From Saccharum officinarum (Eukaryota; Streptophyta; Magnoliopsida; Poales; Poaceae), in the NCBI GenBank assembly GCA_020631735.1, contig CM036162.1, forward strand, positions 91,870,401 through 91,934,400: a stretch of DNA of 64,000 nucleotides, in the 5' to 3' direction. Made by a program: the position numbers and the translations under genes. Below the pieces are notes generated by a model, which made no database searches, was not told where the DNA came from, and worked only from the letters and a program-made list of their open reading frames with translations. Shown here piece after piece: positions 11,475-21,538 of this stretch. The stretch's first letter is position 1; each line of letters opens with the position of its first letter.

Positions 11475-11909
11475 TTAGGCCAGAACAGGAGCAGTGGTCA
11501 ACAACTTTCGCAAGGTGCAGAAAGCTGCCTCGCACTCCTCTGTCCATACAAACTTATGATCCTTCTGTAACAGGCTTGTCATTGGTTTGGCAATCTTTGA
11601 GAAATCCGGTATAAAGCAACGATAGTAACCGGCTAAACCAAGAAAACTGCAAACTTCATGCACTGAGGTTGGTGACTTCCAGTCCATAACCTCTTGCACC
11701 TTACTAGGGTCTACGGAAATGCCATTTTCAGACAACACGTGGCCGAGAAAAGGAACTGTCTTAAGCCAGAACTCACACTTGCTGAACTTCGCATACAGTT
11801 GATGTCCTCTGAGTCTAGTCAAGACAATCCTGAGGTGCTCTGCGTGATCTTCTTCATTCTCTGAATATATTAGAATGTCATCAATGAACACAATCACAAA
11901 CTTGTCCAA
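11475..11909 (-). pseudogene. Reverse transcriptase, second half, copy 1
   Basis: 144 residues that start just before the catalytic FIDD box ([18 protein letters not shown]). Thumb and connection follow ([21 protein letters not shown], then the start of RNase H). It is out of frame with the first half: a G run at about 11923-11924 has two bases where copy 2 has three. It ends at TAA 11475-11477, which both copies share. Confidence 0.85.
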
Positions 11910-12601
11910 CTTGGCATGAAAACAGAATTCATCAGATACATAAAGTATGCAGGAGCGTTTGTCAATCCGAAGGACATGACAAGATACTTGTACAAGCCAT
12001 ATCTAGTAGAGAACGCAGTCTTAGGCACATCTTGCGGCCTAATCTTTATCTGGTGGTATCCTGATCTCAAATCTATCTTAGAGAACACTTTGGCTTTAGA
12101 CAATTGGTCAAACAAGATATCAATCCGAGGAAGAGGATACTTGTTTTTAATTGTCACTGCATTCAGTGGTCGATAATCCACGCACATGCGTAAGGAGTTA
12201 TCCTTCTTCTTTTTCACAAATAGAGCGGGGTATCCCCATTCAGACGAGCAGTGACGAATCAAACCTTTCTTTAGTAAGTCCTGGAGTTGCTTCTTCAATT
12301 CGGCTAACTCATTGGGAGGCATCCGATAGGGCCTTCTCAAGATCGGTGCTGTTCCTGGAATTAACTCAATGGCAAACTCAACATCTTGGTCTGGTGGAAG
12401 TCCAGGTAACTCATCTAGAAACACATCTGGAAACTCACAGACCACTGGAATCTGGGCTAGCAGAGTAGATTGGACCGCACAAGTCATGCTAGCTAGGTCA
12501 ACTTTCTGAGGTAGGACCACTCGAAAGGTGCCTTCTCCACTGGGTTCCTTAAGAGAGATACTCCTTCCTCCAACATCGATTACTACCCCCATCTTATTCA
12601 T
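11894..12601 (-). pseudogene. Reverse transcriptase, first half, copy 1
   Basis: 235 residues in the gag-protease frame. It carries the RT fingers and palm: [16 protein letters not shown], the [17 protein letters not shown] block, [11 protein letters not shown] and the FGLTNAP motif. It follows a TAG stop (12602-12604) that lies where Trp is usual after the protease. It ends through the one-base frameshift described for the second half. Copy 2 has this region in one uninterrupted frame (27387-28514). Confidence 0.85.
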
Positions 12602-13087
12602 CTAGTTCATACCCATGATCACATCCAAAACTAACCCTGACATGACTATCAGATTAAGCTTATATTGCCGGTTTGATATGTTTAGGATTACTCCCTGAAC
12701 TATCTGATTAGTCAACAGATCAGCCCCAGCTGAACTGATTTTATATGCACATTCCAATTCAACTATCTTTTGCTCATGTCTCTTAACAAATGCTTGACTT
12801 ACAAAGGAATGAGATGATCTGGAATCAAACAAGACTACTGCAGGATGATTGTTGATAGAAAACATACCAGCTGTTACCAGTTCTCCTTCTGGGATGTCAT
12901 CCACGGTGGTGTGATGCACACGAGCTTGATACTGCGTCTGCTGTTTCTTTGGGTAGGGACAAAACTTTGCAAAGTGTCTGGGTTGGTTGCAGTTGAAGCA
13001 CGGTCCCTTCACTTGAGCCACAGTTCCAGATGAACTGCCTTTCGCCTGAGGCAATGCCATCTTGAATGGTTTCTGGTTCCTCTGGGG
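12602..13087 (-). pseudogene. Zinc knuckle and retropepsin region, copy 1
   Basis: In frame with gag after a TAA stop (13088-13090). The nucleocapsid knuckle CFNCNQPRHFAKFC keeps the C-X2-C-X4-H-X4-C spacing, but both usual glycines are replaced. The aspartic protease has LFDSR where the active-site triad Asp-Ser/Thr-Gly is expected; the Gly is now Arg, and this is true in both copies. The protease is therefore predicted dead. The piece ends at a TAG in place of the usual Trp. Confidence 0.8.
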
Positions 13088-14002
13088 TTACTGAGTATTC
13101 TGATTCTTCCTTTGCGGTGGCCTAAACCTTGCACCTGGGGCAGGCGATCGATAAGCTGGACGGTTGGCCACTGAGGCTCGGGACTGGGACGAACCCGACT
13201 CGAAAGCTCTCTTATGGATCTTGGAAGCAGCATAGACATTGTTGTTCTTCTCTTGCTTCAGACAGTCACTAATGAAATCATTGAAACCGGTCCTCATATT
13301 TGTACCCACATGTTTCATCATCTTGGGATTTAGGCCTCTCTTGAAGCTAGCGATCTTCTTGGTCTCAGTATTCACCATATCAGGGGCATAACGGCTCAGG
13401 TTATTGAATACATGTAGATATTGAGTTACAGTCTTCGTGCCTTGATTCAGTGCCAGGAATTCCCCAAGCTTCATCTCGGTCAGACCAGGTGGAATGTACG
13501 TTCCACGGAAGGCTTCGGTGAACTCCTTCCAAGTGATGTGAGCGTGGGGAGGAAAAGTGGTGCGGTGATGTTTCCACCACATTCCTACCGGACCTTGAAG
13601 CTGATGAGCTGCATACTCAGTCTTCAACACTTCAGTCATTCTCAAGACACGGAACTTGTCTTCCATAGTATTAATCCATTCTTCTGCATCCAAGGGTTCT
13701 GCGGCTTCCTTAAAGATCGGTGGACGAGTATCCATGAAGTCCTTGAAACTGCTGTACTGATTTGCTTCGTGCCCACCCGGGTTTATTCCCCGACGGGTGT
13801 TATCTGCGATACTGCGCAACGCAGCTTCCATATTCTGTTGCATGCTCTCCATATTACGTTGGCTTCCAAGAAATTGTGCGAAAAACTGTTCCGTAGTGTA
13901 GGGTGGAGGAGGCGGTGGTGGATCACGGTCATCACTAGCAGCTGCACTGCCACCAGCCTCAGCGGCACCATACACGGTACGACGAGTGTTCGGCATCTGC
14001 AT
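13088..14002 (-). pseudogene. gag (retrotransposon Gag domain), copy 1
   Basis: 304 residues from an ATG at 14002. A Pro-rich start (DRDPPPPPPPYT) is followed by the Gag capsid-like domain: FKDFMDTRPPIFKEAAEPLDAEEWI (split here by description only), then KTEYAAHQLQGPVGMWW and FRGTYIPPG. A basic linker leads to the zinc knuckle. It would form the cytoplasmic particle that packages element RNA. The frame is open to a TAA at 13088, where copy 2 keeps Gln; there the frame runs on into the knuckle, so gag and pol were once one reading frame. Confidence 0.85.
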
Positions 14003-14364
14003 GTTTCAGCAACAGTAATTATTAGGTGATGTTGTAGGAATTGCGACCGAATGAAAAATCATGCCGAACTGAATTTACTGGAGAGAATAAATTCATACAA
14101 TAAAATAGGGCACAATAAGTCATTCCAATTAACACAACACCACTAATTAGATTACTTAAAGCGCACACATCGCGTCCATTACAACCAAGTTGCCAGCATA
14201 CATACACTGGACTTTTTGACGTTCGGATACCGCCACAACACATCCAAGCTTTCCAACATTACATCAAAGCCTTAGTCTTTCTACTCATTATTACATGCCC
14301 AACGTGCCAACAAAGCAAAAGATCATGTAGATGGAACCTAGTAGCTAGCGTAACAACTACTAGC
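14003..14364 (-). other. Spacer between the H3-like ORF and gag
   Basis: About 360 bases on the element's sense strand between the stop of the extra ORF and the gag ATG. No ORF or motif is recognised. How gag would be translated downstream of the extra ORF is not evident; splicing or a separate start are possible. Confidence 0.5.
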
Positions 14365-15416
14365 CTACTCATCGTGGTCGCTGTCTAAGTCCGAGACGTT
14401 GGCGTCGTCGCCATTAGCAGCGTCGTGGTGCTCCCCAACTGGTGCTTCGGGCTCTTCAGGATCTTCGTCTTCATTCAAATCCATCTCTGCCGCACCAGGA
14501 GGAACATAGGGGTTGAGTTGATTGTTCAGCCGATGAACCTCCTCATGCAGATTGTCATTATATTCCTCTGCATATGCCAACTGTTGCTCTAGCTCAAACT
14601 GTCTAGCCCTCAACACATTCTCTGCGGACCAGGCTTCATTCCTCTGATGGAGCACATGAGTCAACATGCGCTCAGCGTTCCTGTTGGCGGTGGTCAGTCG
14701 CCCAACCTGCTCTCTCAGGGCACGTACATCTCCTTCGAAAGCCACAGTCCTCTGGGTAGCCTGATCTCTCTGGCGAGTCAACTGAGCCATCTCTGTGTTG
14801 AGCCTCTCAATCTCGGCGTCGTGATCTCTCTGAAGCTGACGGCGGTCATCACGAGCCTGACCAAGAGCACTAGACACACGTCTCAGGCTACCTTCCACTC
14901 CATCAAAGGCCCTCATCACTGCGAACATGGCACTCATAGCGGGGTTGTCACTGTTCTGTGCTTCTGCGGCGCTAATCTCCAGAGATCTTCCTCTTGCCTG
15001 CTGCCACGAGTCAGTGGAGGGGTTGCCCCTCGGAAAGACTCCAACTATAGCTGCTGCCAACTCCTGAGGAAAGCGATCCATGATATCCCTCAGGATCCCA
15101 AAGGCTGCCCTCTCAGCGGCTTCTTCAGGGGTCCTGCCAGTTGACTCAAAATGCCAACCGGTCCACTCAGAACCATCACCTCGGGGACGAACTACTGCTT
15201 CCACAGTCACCAAAAGTCCTTCCCCCAACCGCTCATTCGACCAAAAGTAGCGGGGCTCCATCCCATCAGGATAGCCTACATAGCTGAGTACTCTCCACAA
15301 GAGCGTAGGCATCCCAAACTCTCAAGAAAAGTGTGGCGCTGACGAGTGCGTGGAGCAAGCTGATGACGGGGAGCTCTGCCGGTGGACTTGCGGGCTGTCT
15401 GCTTGGTACGTGCCAT
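14365..15416 (-). CDS. Extra ORF with histone-H3-tail-like N-terminus, copy 1
   Basis: The start is ATG at 15416, on the gag strand, between the primer binding site and gag. After Met the protein reads ARTKQTARKSTG, identical to residues 1-12 of histone H3, then RAPRHQLA against GKAPRKQLA. Thus R2, K4, R8, K9, S10, T11 and R17 equivalents are present and K14 is lost. There is no histone fold. A middle domain follows (about residues 50-125; WTGWHFESTGRTPEEAAERA and so on), then a long heptad-rich coiled coil (about 165-275) and a very acidic C-terminal tail. The total is about 350 residues. One base is missing relative to copy 2 in CTCT at about 15322, which puts the tail out of frame with the body here. 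No other stop is seen. Its role is unknown; interaction with readers or writers of the H3 tail is inference. Confidence 0.7.
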
Positions 15417-16186
15417 CTGTAGCAAAATTTTATTACCGTGGTGAGAACAGATTTTTAAGTTGGCATTTTTATCGAAATGAGATAATCAACTTATAAGGGG
15501 AGGAACAATGCCATGAATGAAATGCACAACATGATACATGCACGTTCCGTACGTCCTCACAAACTTAGAAAACTAATAACTACTAACGGAATAAACGGTG
15601 GCATACAACGATCTCTTGTAACGTAACTAATACGTACTACTCGAAAGCGTTGTTATGTACCTGCAGAAAGTCACTTCAGCCCAAACCTCACAGTATGAAA
15701 ATATGCAAGAAAGCAGTAAAGTAAGTTACTCGCTCTACACGCATCCCCAGATACGAGTATAACGGTAACAACTACCCGAATCATCGTCCTATTGACGGCA
15801 TCGTCACCGCATGACGGAAGTCCCCACCATTTGAATACCCTCATACGAACATGCGCATGGCACGTAAGTATTTCGGTATCACATAAGCACTCCCCTAGAT
15901 CGGCAGTGTATCCGACCATGCTCTCACAACTCTCACTTACCAGGGCGTAGAGGGATTGATCCATACATTACCACTCAATTGAATGGCACTCATACAATAG
16001 CACGCCGTATGAGCGACGAAATTTCAAATATGATGCAAACCCCCAAGTTAGTACTTAATTAAGCCACCTAGAGTCCTTATTGGGCATAAAGGATATGACC
16101 ACTGGCACACTCTTAAATTTGAAAGCTTAGTTGAAAACACAGTTTTGTTTTTAAATACCCATGTGAACAGTAACATGCTAAACCAT
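15417..16186 (-). other. Element 5' leader, copy 1
   Basis: About 770 bases between the primer binding site and the H3-like ORF. I see no convincing coding frame. This is the expected place for packaging signals of the genomic RNA. Confidence 0.5.
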
Positions 16187-16198
16187 GCTCCGATACCA
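16187..16198 (-). promoter_or_regulatory. Primer binding site (initiator Met tRNA), copy 1
   Basis: On the minus strand TGGTATCGGAGC lies two bases after the LTR end. It differs by one base from the plant initiator-Met-tRNA primer site TGGTATCAGAGC. The same site is at 32104-32115 in copy 2. Confidence 0.85.
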
Positions 16199-16200
16199 GC

Positions 16201-18239
16201 TGTAACGGATCAACGTAATTATACGAGATTAAGTAAGAAAATCTTCCACCGAGGCGGTTAATTTATCAAACTTAAACCCGTATACCCGAGATTCCGTGAA
16301 ATCACGAGGGATTTCAAACCAACCAACATACAACCAAGATCGTACTGATTTAGCAGCAACAGTTCACATGATACATAGAGTTCACAATAAAAGTGGAGTA
16401 CATCGGAGTTCGGAATAAAAGTTATTACAACACAGTTCAAAATAACATAGTGAAAGCAAGTAGTTTTACACCCACACTTAGTTCAAATACAGTGCCAGTA
16501 GATAGTCATGGTCCACAAAAGCAGTAGATAAGACGAACAGAGTGACCCTTGCCCAAGGTCCTAGTTGTCGCCCATCGCCGGATACAGACAGTTGGAGCAG
16601 TACCCATAGTACATCTGACCATCTGCAACAACAATGGGAACAACGCCTGAGTACGAGAATGTACTCAGCTAGACTTACCCGTCATAAACCAGAAATAAAG
16701 GACACCAAGGATCATGCAAGGCTTTATAGATTGGACTGGCTTGACTCATTTGCGAAAAGCATAAGTTGTTATGAAAAACTATACCAGTACTTTTTGCATC
16801 ACTTTTAGTATAACCTATTCAAGCTAGGTAAGCAGCTATTGCTAGAACAATCACTTGATTCATCATTAACAATCTAGATTACCATATCAGGTTTAGCATT
16901 TCCAACATCATTCACTTAACCATCAGTGTTCATTAATGTTACTACGATGCCATAGCTCGAGTCAAGTGCTCACTAACCGGGAGCGACGGCGATTCGAATC
17001 GAATTCCTATCCAGCTGGGATTTATTCCTCACACAAACCCTGTTTCCCCCGTCAGGGTCGCGTAGATCACCAATGACACTTTCAAGAAGCCGCGGAATAA
17101 CAATCATGGATCGCACTACCCAGGGACGCCCGACTGCCAGGACGCACCTTGGGCTCACTCTTCGCGTCCCCGTTACACCCCTTCAACACCAGTCTGCCAA
17201 CCCGAGTTTATCCCGGCTCGAAAAGTGTCACTAGCTTCGCGGTCGAAAGGTACTTTATTCGGCCAGCTAAATGTGAGGCATGCGTTCAACATGACAAGAG
17301 GGACGAGCAACGATCGGTCCTTAATTGACACAGACGGAATCACTATAGTCCAAAACCCTATAAGACTCCGCCCGGTCTTCTTTATCCATCAACACTTGGT
17401 TACTTTTTTATGATCACAATTACAGCTAACCATAACCCGGTATTCACCTATAACTCGCAGGTGACAGGAAATCACCCGACTTCTACGGTCTAAGCATGGC
17501 TAAGCAATTTACTCGATCCTGACCTAACAGGGTGAAAGATAATTCGGTGGCCAAGGTAATAATGCAACAACGTTTCACTCAACTCCTATACTTAATGCAA
17601 CAATATATATATAAACTATAGTTCATGTAGTAAGGAACAACTTTTATAAATAGGAGACTTAAAATGCTCCGGGGCTTGCCTTTTTTCGAACGAGCTAGGA
17701 TGGTGGTCGACGCACTCTGGCAGCTCCTCGCCTGACTCTTCCTCCTCGGGCACCTCCTGTGCTGGGGCTCCTGCTGATCCGTCCAAGCCTGCTCCTCCTG
17801 TACTGCTACCTGCGACTCTTCCTGCGATCCTGTATGATGCAAGTGCATAAGTAATCATGCGAATGATGCATCGGATTGTGGTGGAGTGCTTTGATGACAT
17901 GAGATGCAGATGAGCACATGAATGAGCAGTTTGAATATAAACTATTTCTTCTACAAGGTAGTCAACGTCATCCAAGAACATATACCCTAAAACATGCACC
18001 TTATTCTTCTATTAGTTAGCCTATCATCTACACATACAAGTGAACCTAAGCTACCAAAGCTTACCAACCTAACTCAACCACAACATCAGCAAGGCATAAA
18101 AAATGCTTCAGAAGATACATAAACATATTTTATTTTCTCTTTAATTTCTCATAAAGAATAATCTTTTATTCCTATTAACTAGGTTACACAGCAACAACTC
18201 TATCGTGGTGTATAAAAATCTACAAAATTACAGTAGATT
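16201..18239 (-). repeat. Right LTR (element 5' LTR) of copy 1, truncated by the gap
   Basis: It starts TGTAACGGATC and matches 32118-34168, including an extra CTTTAATTT-type stretch near 18138 that the left LTRs lack. It ends in the N run at CAGTAGATT, exactly where the right LTR of copy 2 has a 240-bp deletion relative to the left LTR. One-base homopolymer differences are frequent here, as expected near a contig end. Confidence 0.85.
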
Positions 18240-18339
18240 NNNNNNNNNNNNNNNNNNNNNNNNNNNNNNNNNNNNNNNNNNNNNNNNNNNNNNNNNNNNN
18301 NNNNNNNNNNNNNNNNNNNNNNNNNNNNNNNNNNNNNNN
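18240..18339. other. Assembly gap (100 N)
   Basis: Exactly 100 N, a conventional unknown-size join. The sequence after it restarts at a point equal to position 2397, so about 15.8 kb on each side is the same locus. Confidence 0.98.
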
Positions 18340-19560
18340 GGGTCACAGGCAGCTTCCGTATGCTCATTGGATATGTTTTATCATCAGATCTGTGTGTGAA
18401 CTGCTGCAGAGATTAGAGCAGAGATATCTGATACCACTATAGCTTTTCCAGAGTATGACATTCGATAGCTGTGGGCATCAGTTACCAGAGAGCAGGCACC
18501 TGGCCTAGGACAGCGTCAGAGGCCAGAGGTACCAGAGATAGCTGTTGAGCAGGATGAGACCGTTCAGGGTCTTGCTGAGGCCGAGTTAGCAGATCTTGAT
18601 GCTCAGCCAGCTGATCCAGTCGAGGATGTTGCTACTGACAGCACAGATGAGGATTACCAGCCCATCCCCGGTACCGCTCTCCTCGGCCTCATGACCATAA
18701 GGCCGGTGGTTCAGGCTCAGCCTCCCGCTCAGACCCAGCCATGGTGGCTATTCTTGAGAGGCTGACCCAGGCCAGGAGAGACAAGAGGTTCAGATGCAGA
18801 GACAGGCTCAGGACACAGCTGCCACATTCGCTCAGATTCAGGCTCGTCAGGACGAGTTCCAGAGGCAGCAGCTAGAGTTTTAGAGACAGCAGTTCGAGAT
18901 ACAGAGGCAAACAGGCAGCCACCCAGCAGCAGTATCTAGAGCTCCTGCGACACCTTGTCACTATTTGGTACCTCCACCATCGTCTATCCTAACTCTAGCA
19001 CTACAGTCCAGTGGACCTCAGAGTCAGGGACAGCCGAGTTTTTAGTACACCTCTCCCAGCAGCAGGTGCCTCAGACGTTTTCAGTCTCCGAGCTACACTC
19101 CTATATAGATAGGGTTCACTCCACCAGCTCAGCCGAGACCTCACCTCCTCTCAGGCACTCTGTTTCCTGACTTCAGTGCCACCTATAGTGAGCTGACTGG
19201 ACAGCCGACACCTTCTTACACCACTTTTATGACCACTTCAGAGATGTCAGCTTCAGAGACTGCTGTTCTTCCAGTGTCAGGGGCTACACTACAGAGACTG
19301 TGCCATCCTCAGTTGCTTCGACAGATCCTCCTACCCTTGGTGTCTTTCAGGCTCAGGCGACAATGACTGCTTCTATTGTTGCTACTACACCTTCAGTTAC
19401 TGCACCTATTCTACAGACCCAGACCGCTTCACTGCCACGTCTATCTACAGAGGGTCAGCCTGACAGTTTAGAGTCTGAGGAGGACACTTCACAGTTCATG
19501 ATCACTCCGCGCTCCTCGGCACCCAACTCGACAGCTTCTGTTCCTCCGTTAGATCCTTAG
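18340..19560 (+). pseudogene. Second copy of the plant-transposon-protein pseudogene, 5' cut
   Basis: Corresponds to 2397-3620 and begins at the gap inside the conserved block. The Gln-rich region, the TAG stops and the Ser/Thr/Pro-rich tail (19300-19560) are all repeated. Several one-base differences in C, G and T runs separate it from the first copy, for example CCCC against CCCCC near 18664. Confidence 0.6.
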
Positions 19561-19953
19561 ATTAGTTTTTGGCGTTTGATGCCAAAGGGGAGAGACGTAG
19601 ATTCAGGGGGAGTGTTTGATAGAGGGTTTCGTTTTCTTGTGTGCCACATTCATGCATCATGTTTATTTTCTCGCCCTGCATTGTGTGACTATGAGTTCGT
19701 GAGTTTATATCATATCATGTCACTTATTTGTGTTTAGCTCATAAGGTTGTGCTTCCGTGCTTACTCCGATTTCATATGAGCTATGTTCTATGTGTACTAA
19801 CTCTTCATGTTTTATCTTATGAGTACACTTAGTTGGCTTGAAACACATAAGTAATTACTAACTCTTGTGCTTATGTGAACCAAGCATGATCGAAAACCTC
19901 AACTTATAACTTCTGAATCTAAGTGTTGTCATCAATCATCAAAAGGGGGAGAT

Positions 19954-21538
19954 TGAAAGCATCTAGGGCCCGGTGTTGGTTTCGGCAATTGATGACAACG
20001 CATTATTACCATGACTAACATGTGTTTGCAGAAATAGTGGTAAGTTAGGTCATGGAGTTGATAACTGCTTTGGGCACTATGGTATTCATGTCCCTTGATG
20101 GAAATCGTTTCGGTTTTTAAAGGATCAACACAAGATTAAGGACGATTAGTTCCGGATGTCAAGGTGTTGAGTTACATCCGAAATAGTCATTAGGATCTTT
20201 GTTTCTTCCTTTGACCGTACTATAAAGGGGGGCATGAGCGAGTAGCTTGACCTAGGTGAGTCTTTTGTTTAGGTGTGGTGCACACTTGTCAAACTTAGCA
20301 CTAGGTAGCTCTAGAAAAGCTCAAAGTTCAGTTGGAAGCAACTTGGTTCAAGTTGTGTCGCGTTTAGAAGTCGTTTGAGCAGTTTACCCTTGACCGGACG
20401 CGGTCTTTGTCATGACCGGACGCGTCCGGTCAGTACTAATAAGTCACTGCGTCGTTAACTGATTGACCAGACGCGGTCCTTGAGAGGACCGGACGCGGTG
20501 GTCAGTCTGACACGTGTTTCAGAGGGTAAAGGTGTAATCGGACGCGACTGTGAAGTGATCGGATGCGTCCGGTCACATTCCAGTAAGGTCCCAGCTGACC
20601 AGACATGTCCGGTCATCTATGATCGGACACGGTCGAGCGTCAGGTCAAAGTTCAGTTAGGTTCTTGCATGATCGGACACGTCCGGTCATCCCTGACCGGC
20701 GCGTCCAGTCATCTCTGACCGACGCGTCTGGTCACTCAGCGCTGACTTTTGGTTTTCGACCGTTACACTCGACCGGCGCGTCCGGTCATGTCGACCAGTG
20801 CGTCCGGTCAGTACGAGTTTTGCTGATTTGGTAGGTAATGTTGGATTTATCTGAGGGTGTATAAATACATCCCCTCCACCTCTTTTAGAGGTCTCTTGCT
20901 CATTTGTTCAGCTGAGAAACACATTTGGAGTGCAAGGGAGTGCAAGAGCCCTAGTGAGGATAGTGATTTGAGAATCAAAGGTTGAGATTCCTCACTAGTG
21001 ACAAGAGTGTAGCAAGTGTGCATCCATCTTCTCATTAGGCTTGTTGTGGTCAAGTGAGAGTTCTAGCTTGTTACTCTTGGTGATCGCCATCACCTAGACG
21101 GTTTGGTGGTGATTAGGAGTTTGTGATCATCCGACGAGCTTGTGGTGACCCAACTCATATTGTGAGCGTTTTGGGTGATTCGCCGTGACGGAGTGTCGAA
21201 GAATCAACCTGTAGAGAGCACTTGATCCTTGCGCGGATCAAGGGGGAGCTACACCCTTGCGTGGGTGCTCCAACGAGGACTAGTGGGGAGTGGCAACTCT
21301 CCGATACCTCGGCAAAACATCGCTGTGTTCCTAACCCTTACTTTCAAGCATTACTTTTACGTATTACTTTCATTGCTTGTTTACTTTCCTAGAATTGCCA
21401 TGCTAGTCTAGGATTGGAAACTTAGGTGCAGAACTTTTACCGGTAGAATCATAAGGAACACTAGTAGGCACTAGGGTGAAGTTTGGCTTGTAGGATTTAA
21501 TTCTTGCAATTAATTTTTAGAAAAGCCCAATTCACCCC
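19954..21538 (+). repeat. 3' LTR of the host retroelement, second copy
   Basis: It starts TGAAAGCATC after the polypurine tract and is interrupted at ACCCC (21534-21538) by the gypsy element. The LTR resumes at 35775 and ends CTTTCA at 35799. Contents are as in the first copy. Confidence 0.75.
20391..20810. repeat. Palindromic CCGGACGCGTCCGG array, second copy
   Basis: Same array as 4458-4878; the perfect 20-bp palindrome is at 20413-20432. A TATA box (TATAAATA) follows at 20860-20867. Confidence 0.8.

Larger units (their letters stand above)
5614..18239 (-). mobile_element. Ty3/gypsy (Tekay/Del-type) element, copy 1, cut by the gap
   Basis: A minus-strand LTR retrotransposon. The left LTR (the element's 3' LTR) is 5614-9544, the internal region 9545-16200, and the right LTR (the element's 5' LTR) starts at 16201 and is cut by the N run. 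LTR ends are TGTAAC...GTTACA. An initiator-Met-tRNA primer site and a polypurine tract are in the right places. It is inserted at ACCCC (5609-5613) in the host LTR. Domain order is extra ORF, gag, zinc knuckle, protease, RT, RNase H, integrase and a chromodomain-like end. The long LTRs (about 3.9 kb) and the integrase sequence fit the Tekay/Del chromovirus lineage. Confidence 0.9.

Noticed and set aside
9663..14029. Plus-strand open frames such as 9663-10166, 13421-14029 and 14647-15144
   Set aside because: They are antisense shadows of the minus-strand gag, pol and H3-like ORF.
14365..15416. The H3-like ORF as a captured histone H3 gene
   Set aside because: Only the tail matches. There is no histone fold, and the rest is a middle domain, coiled coil and acidic tail.
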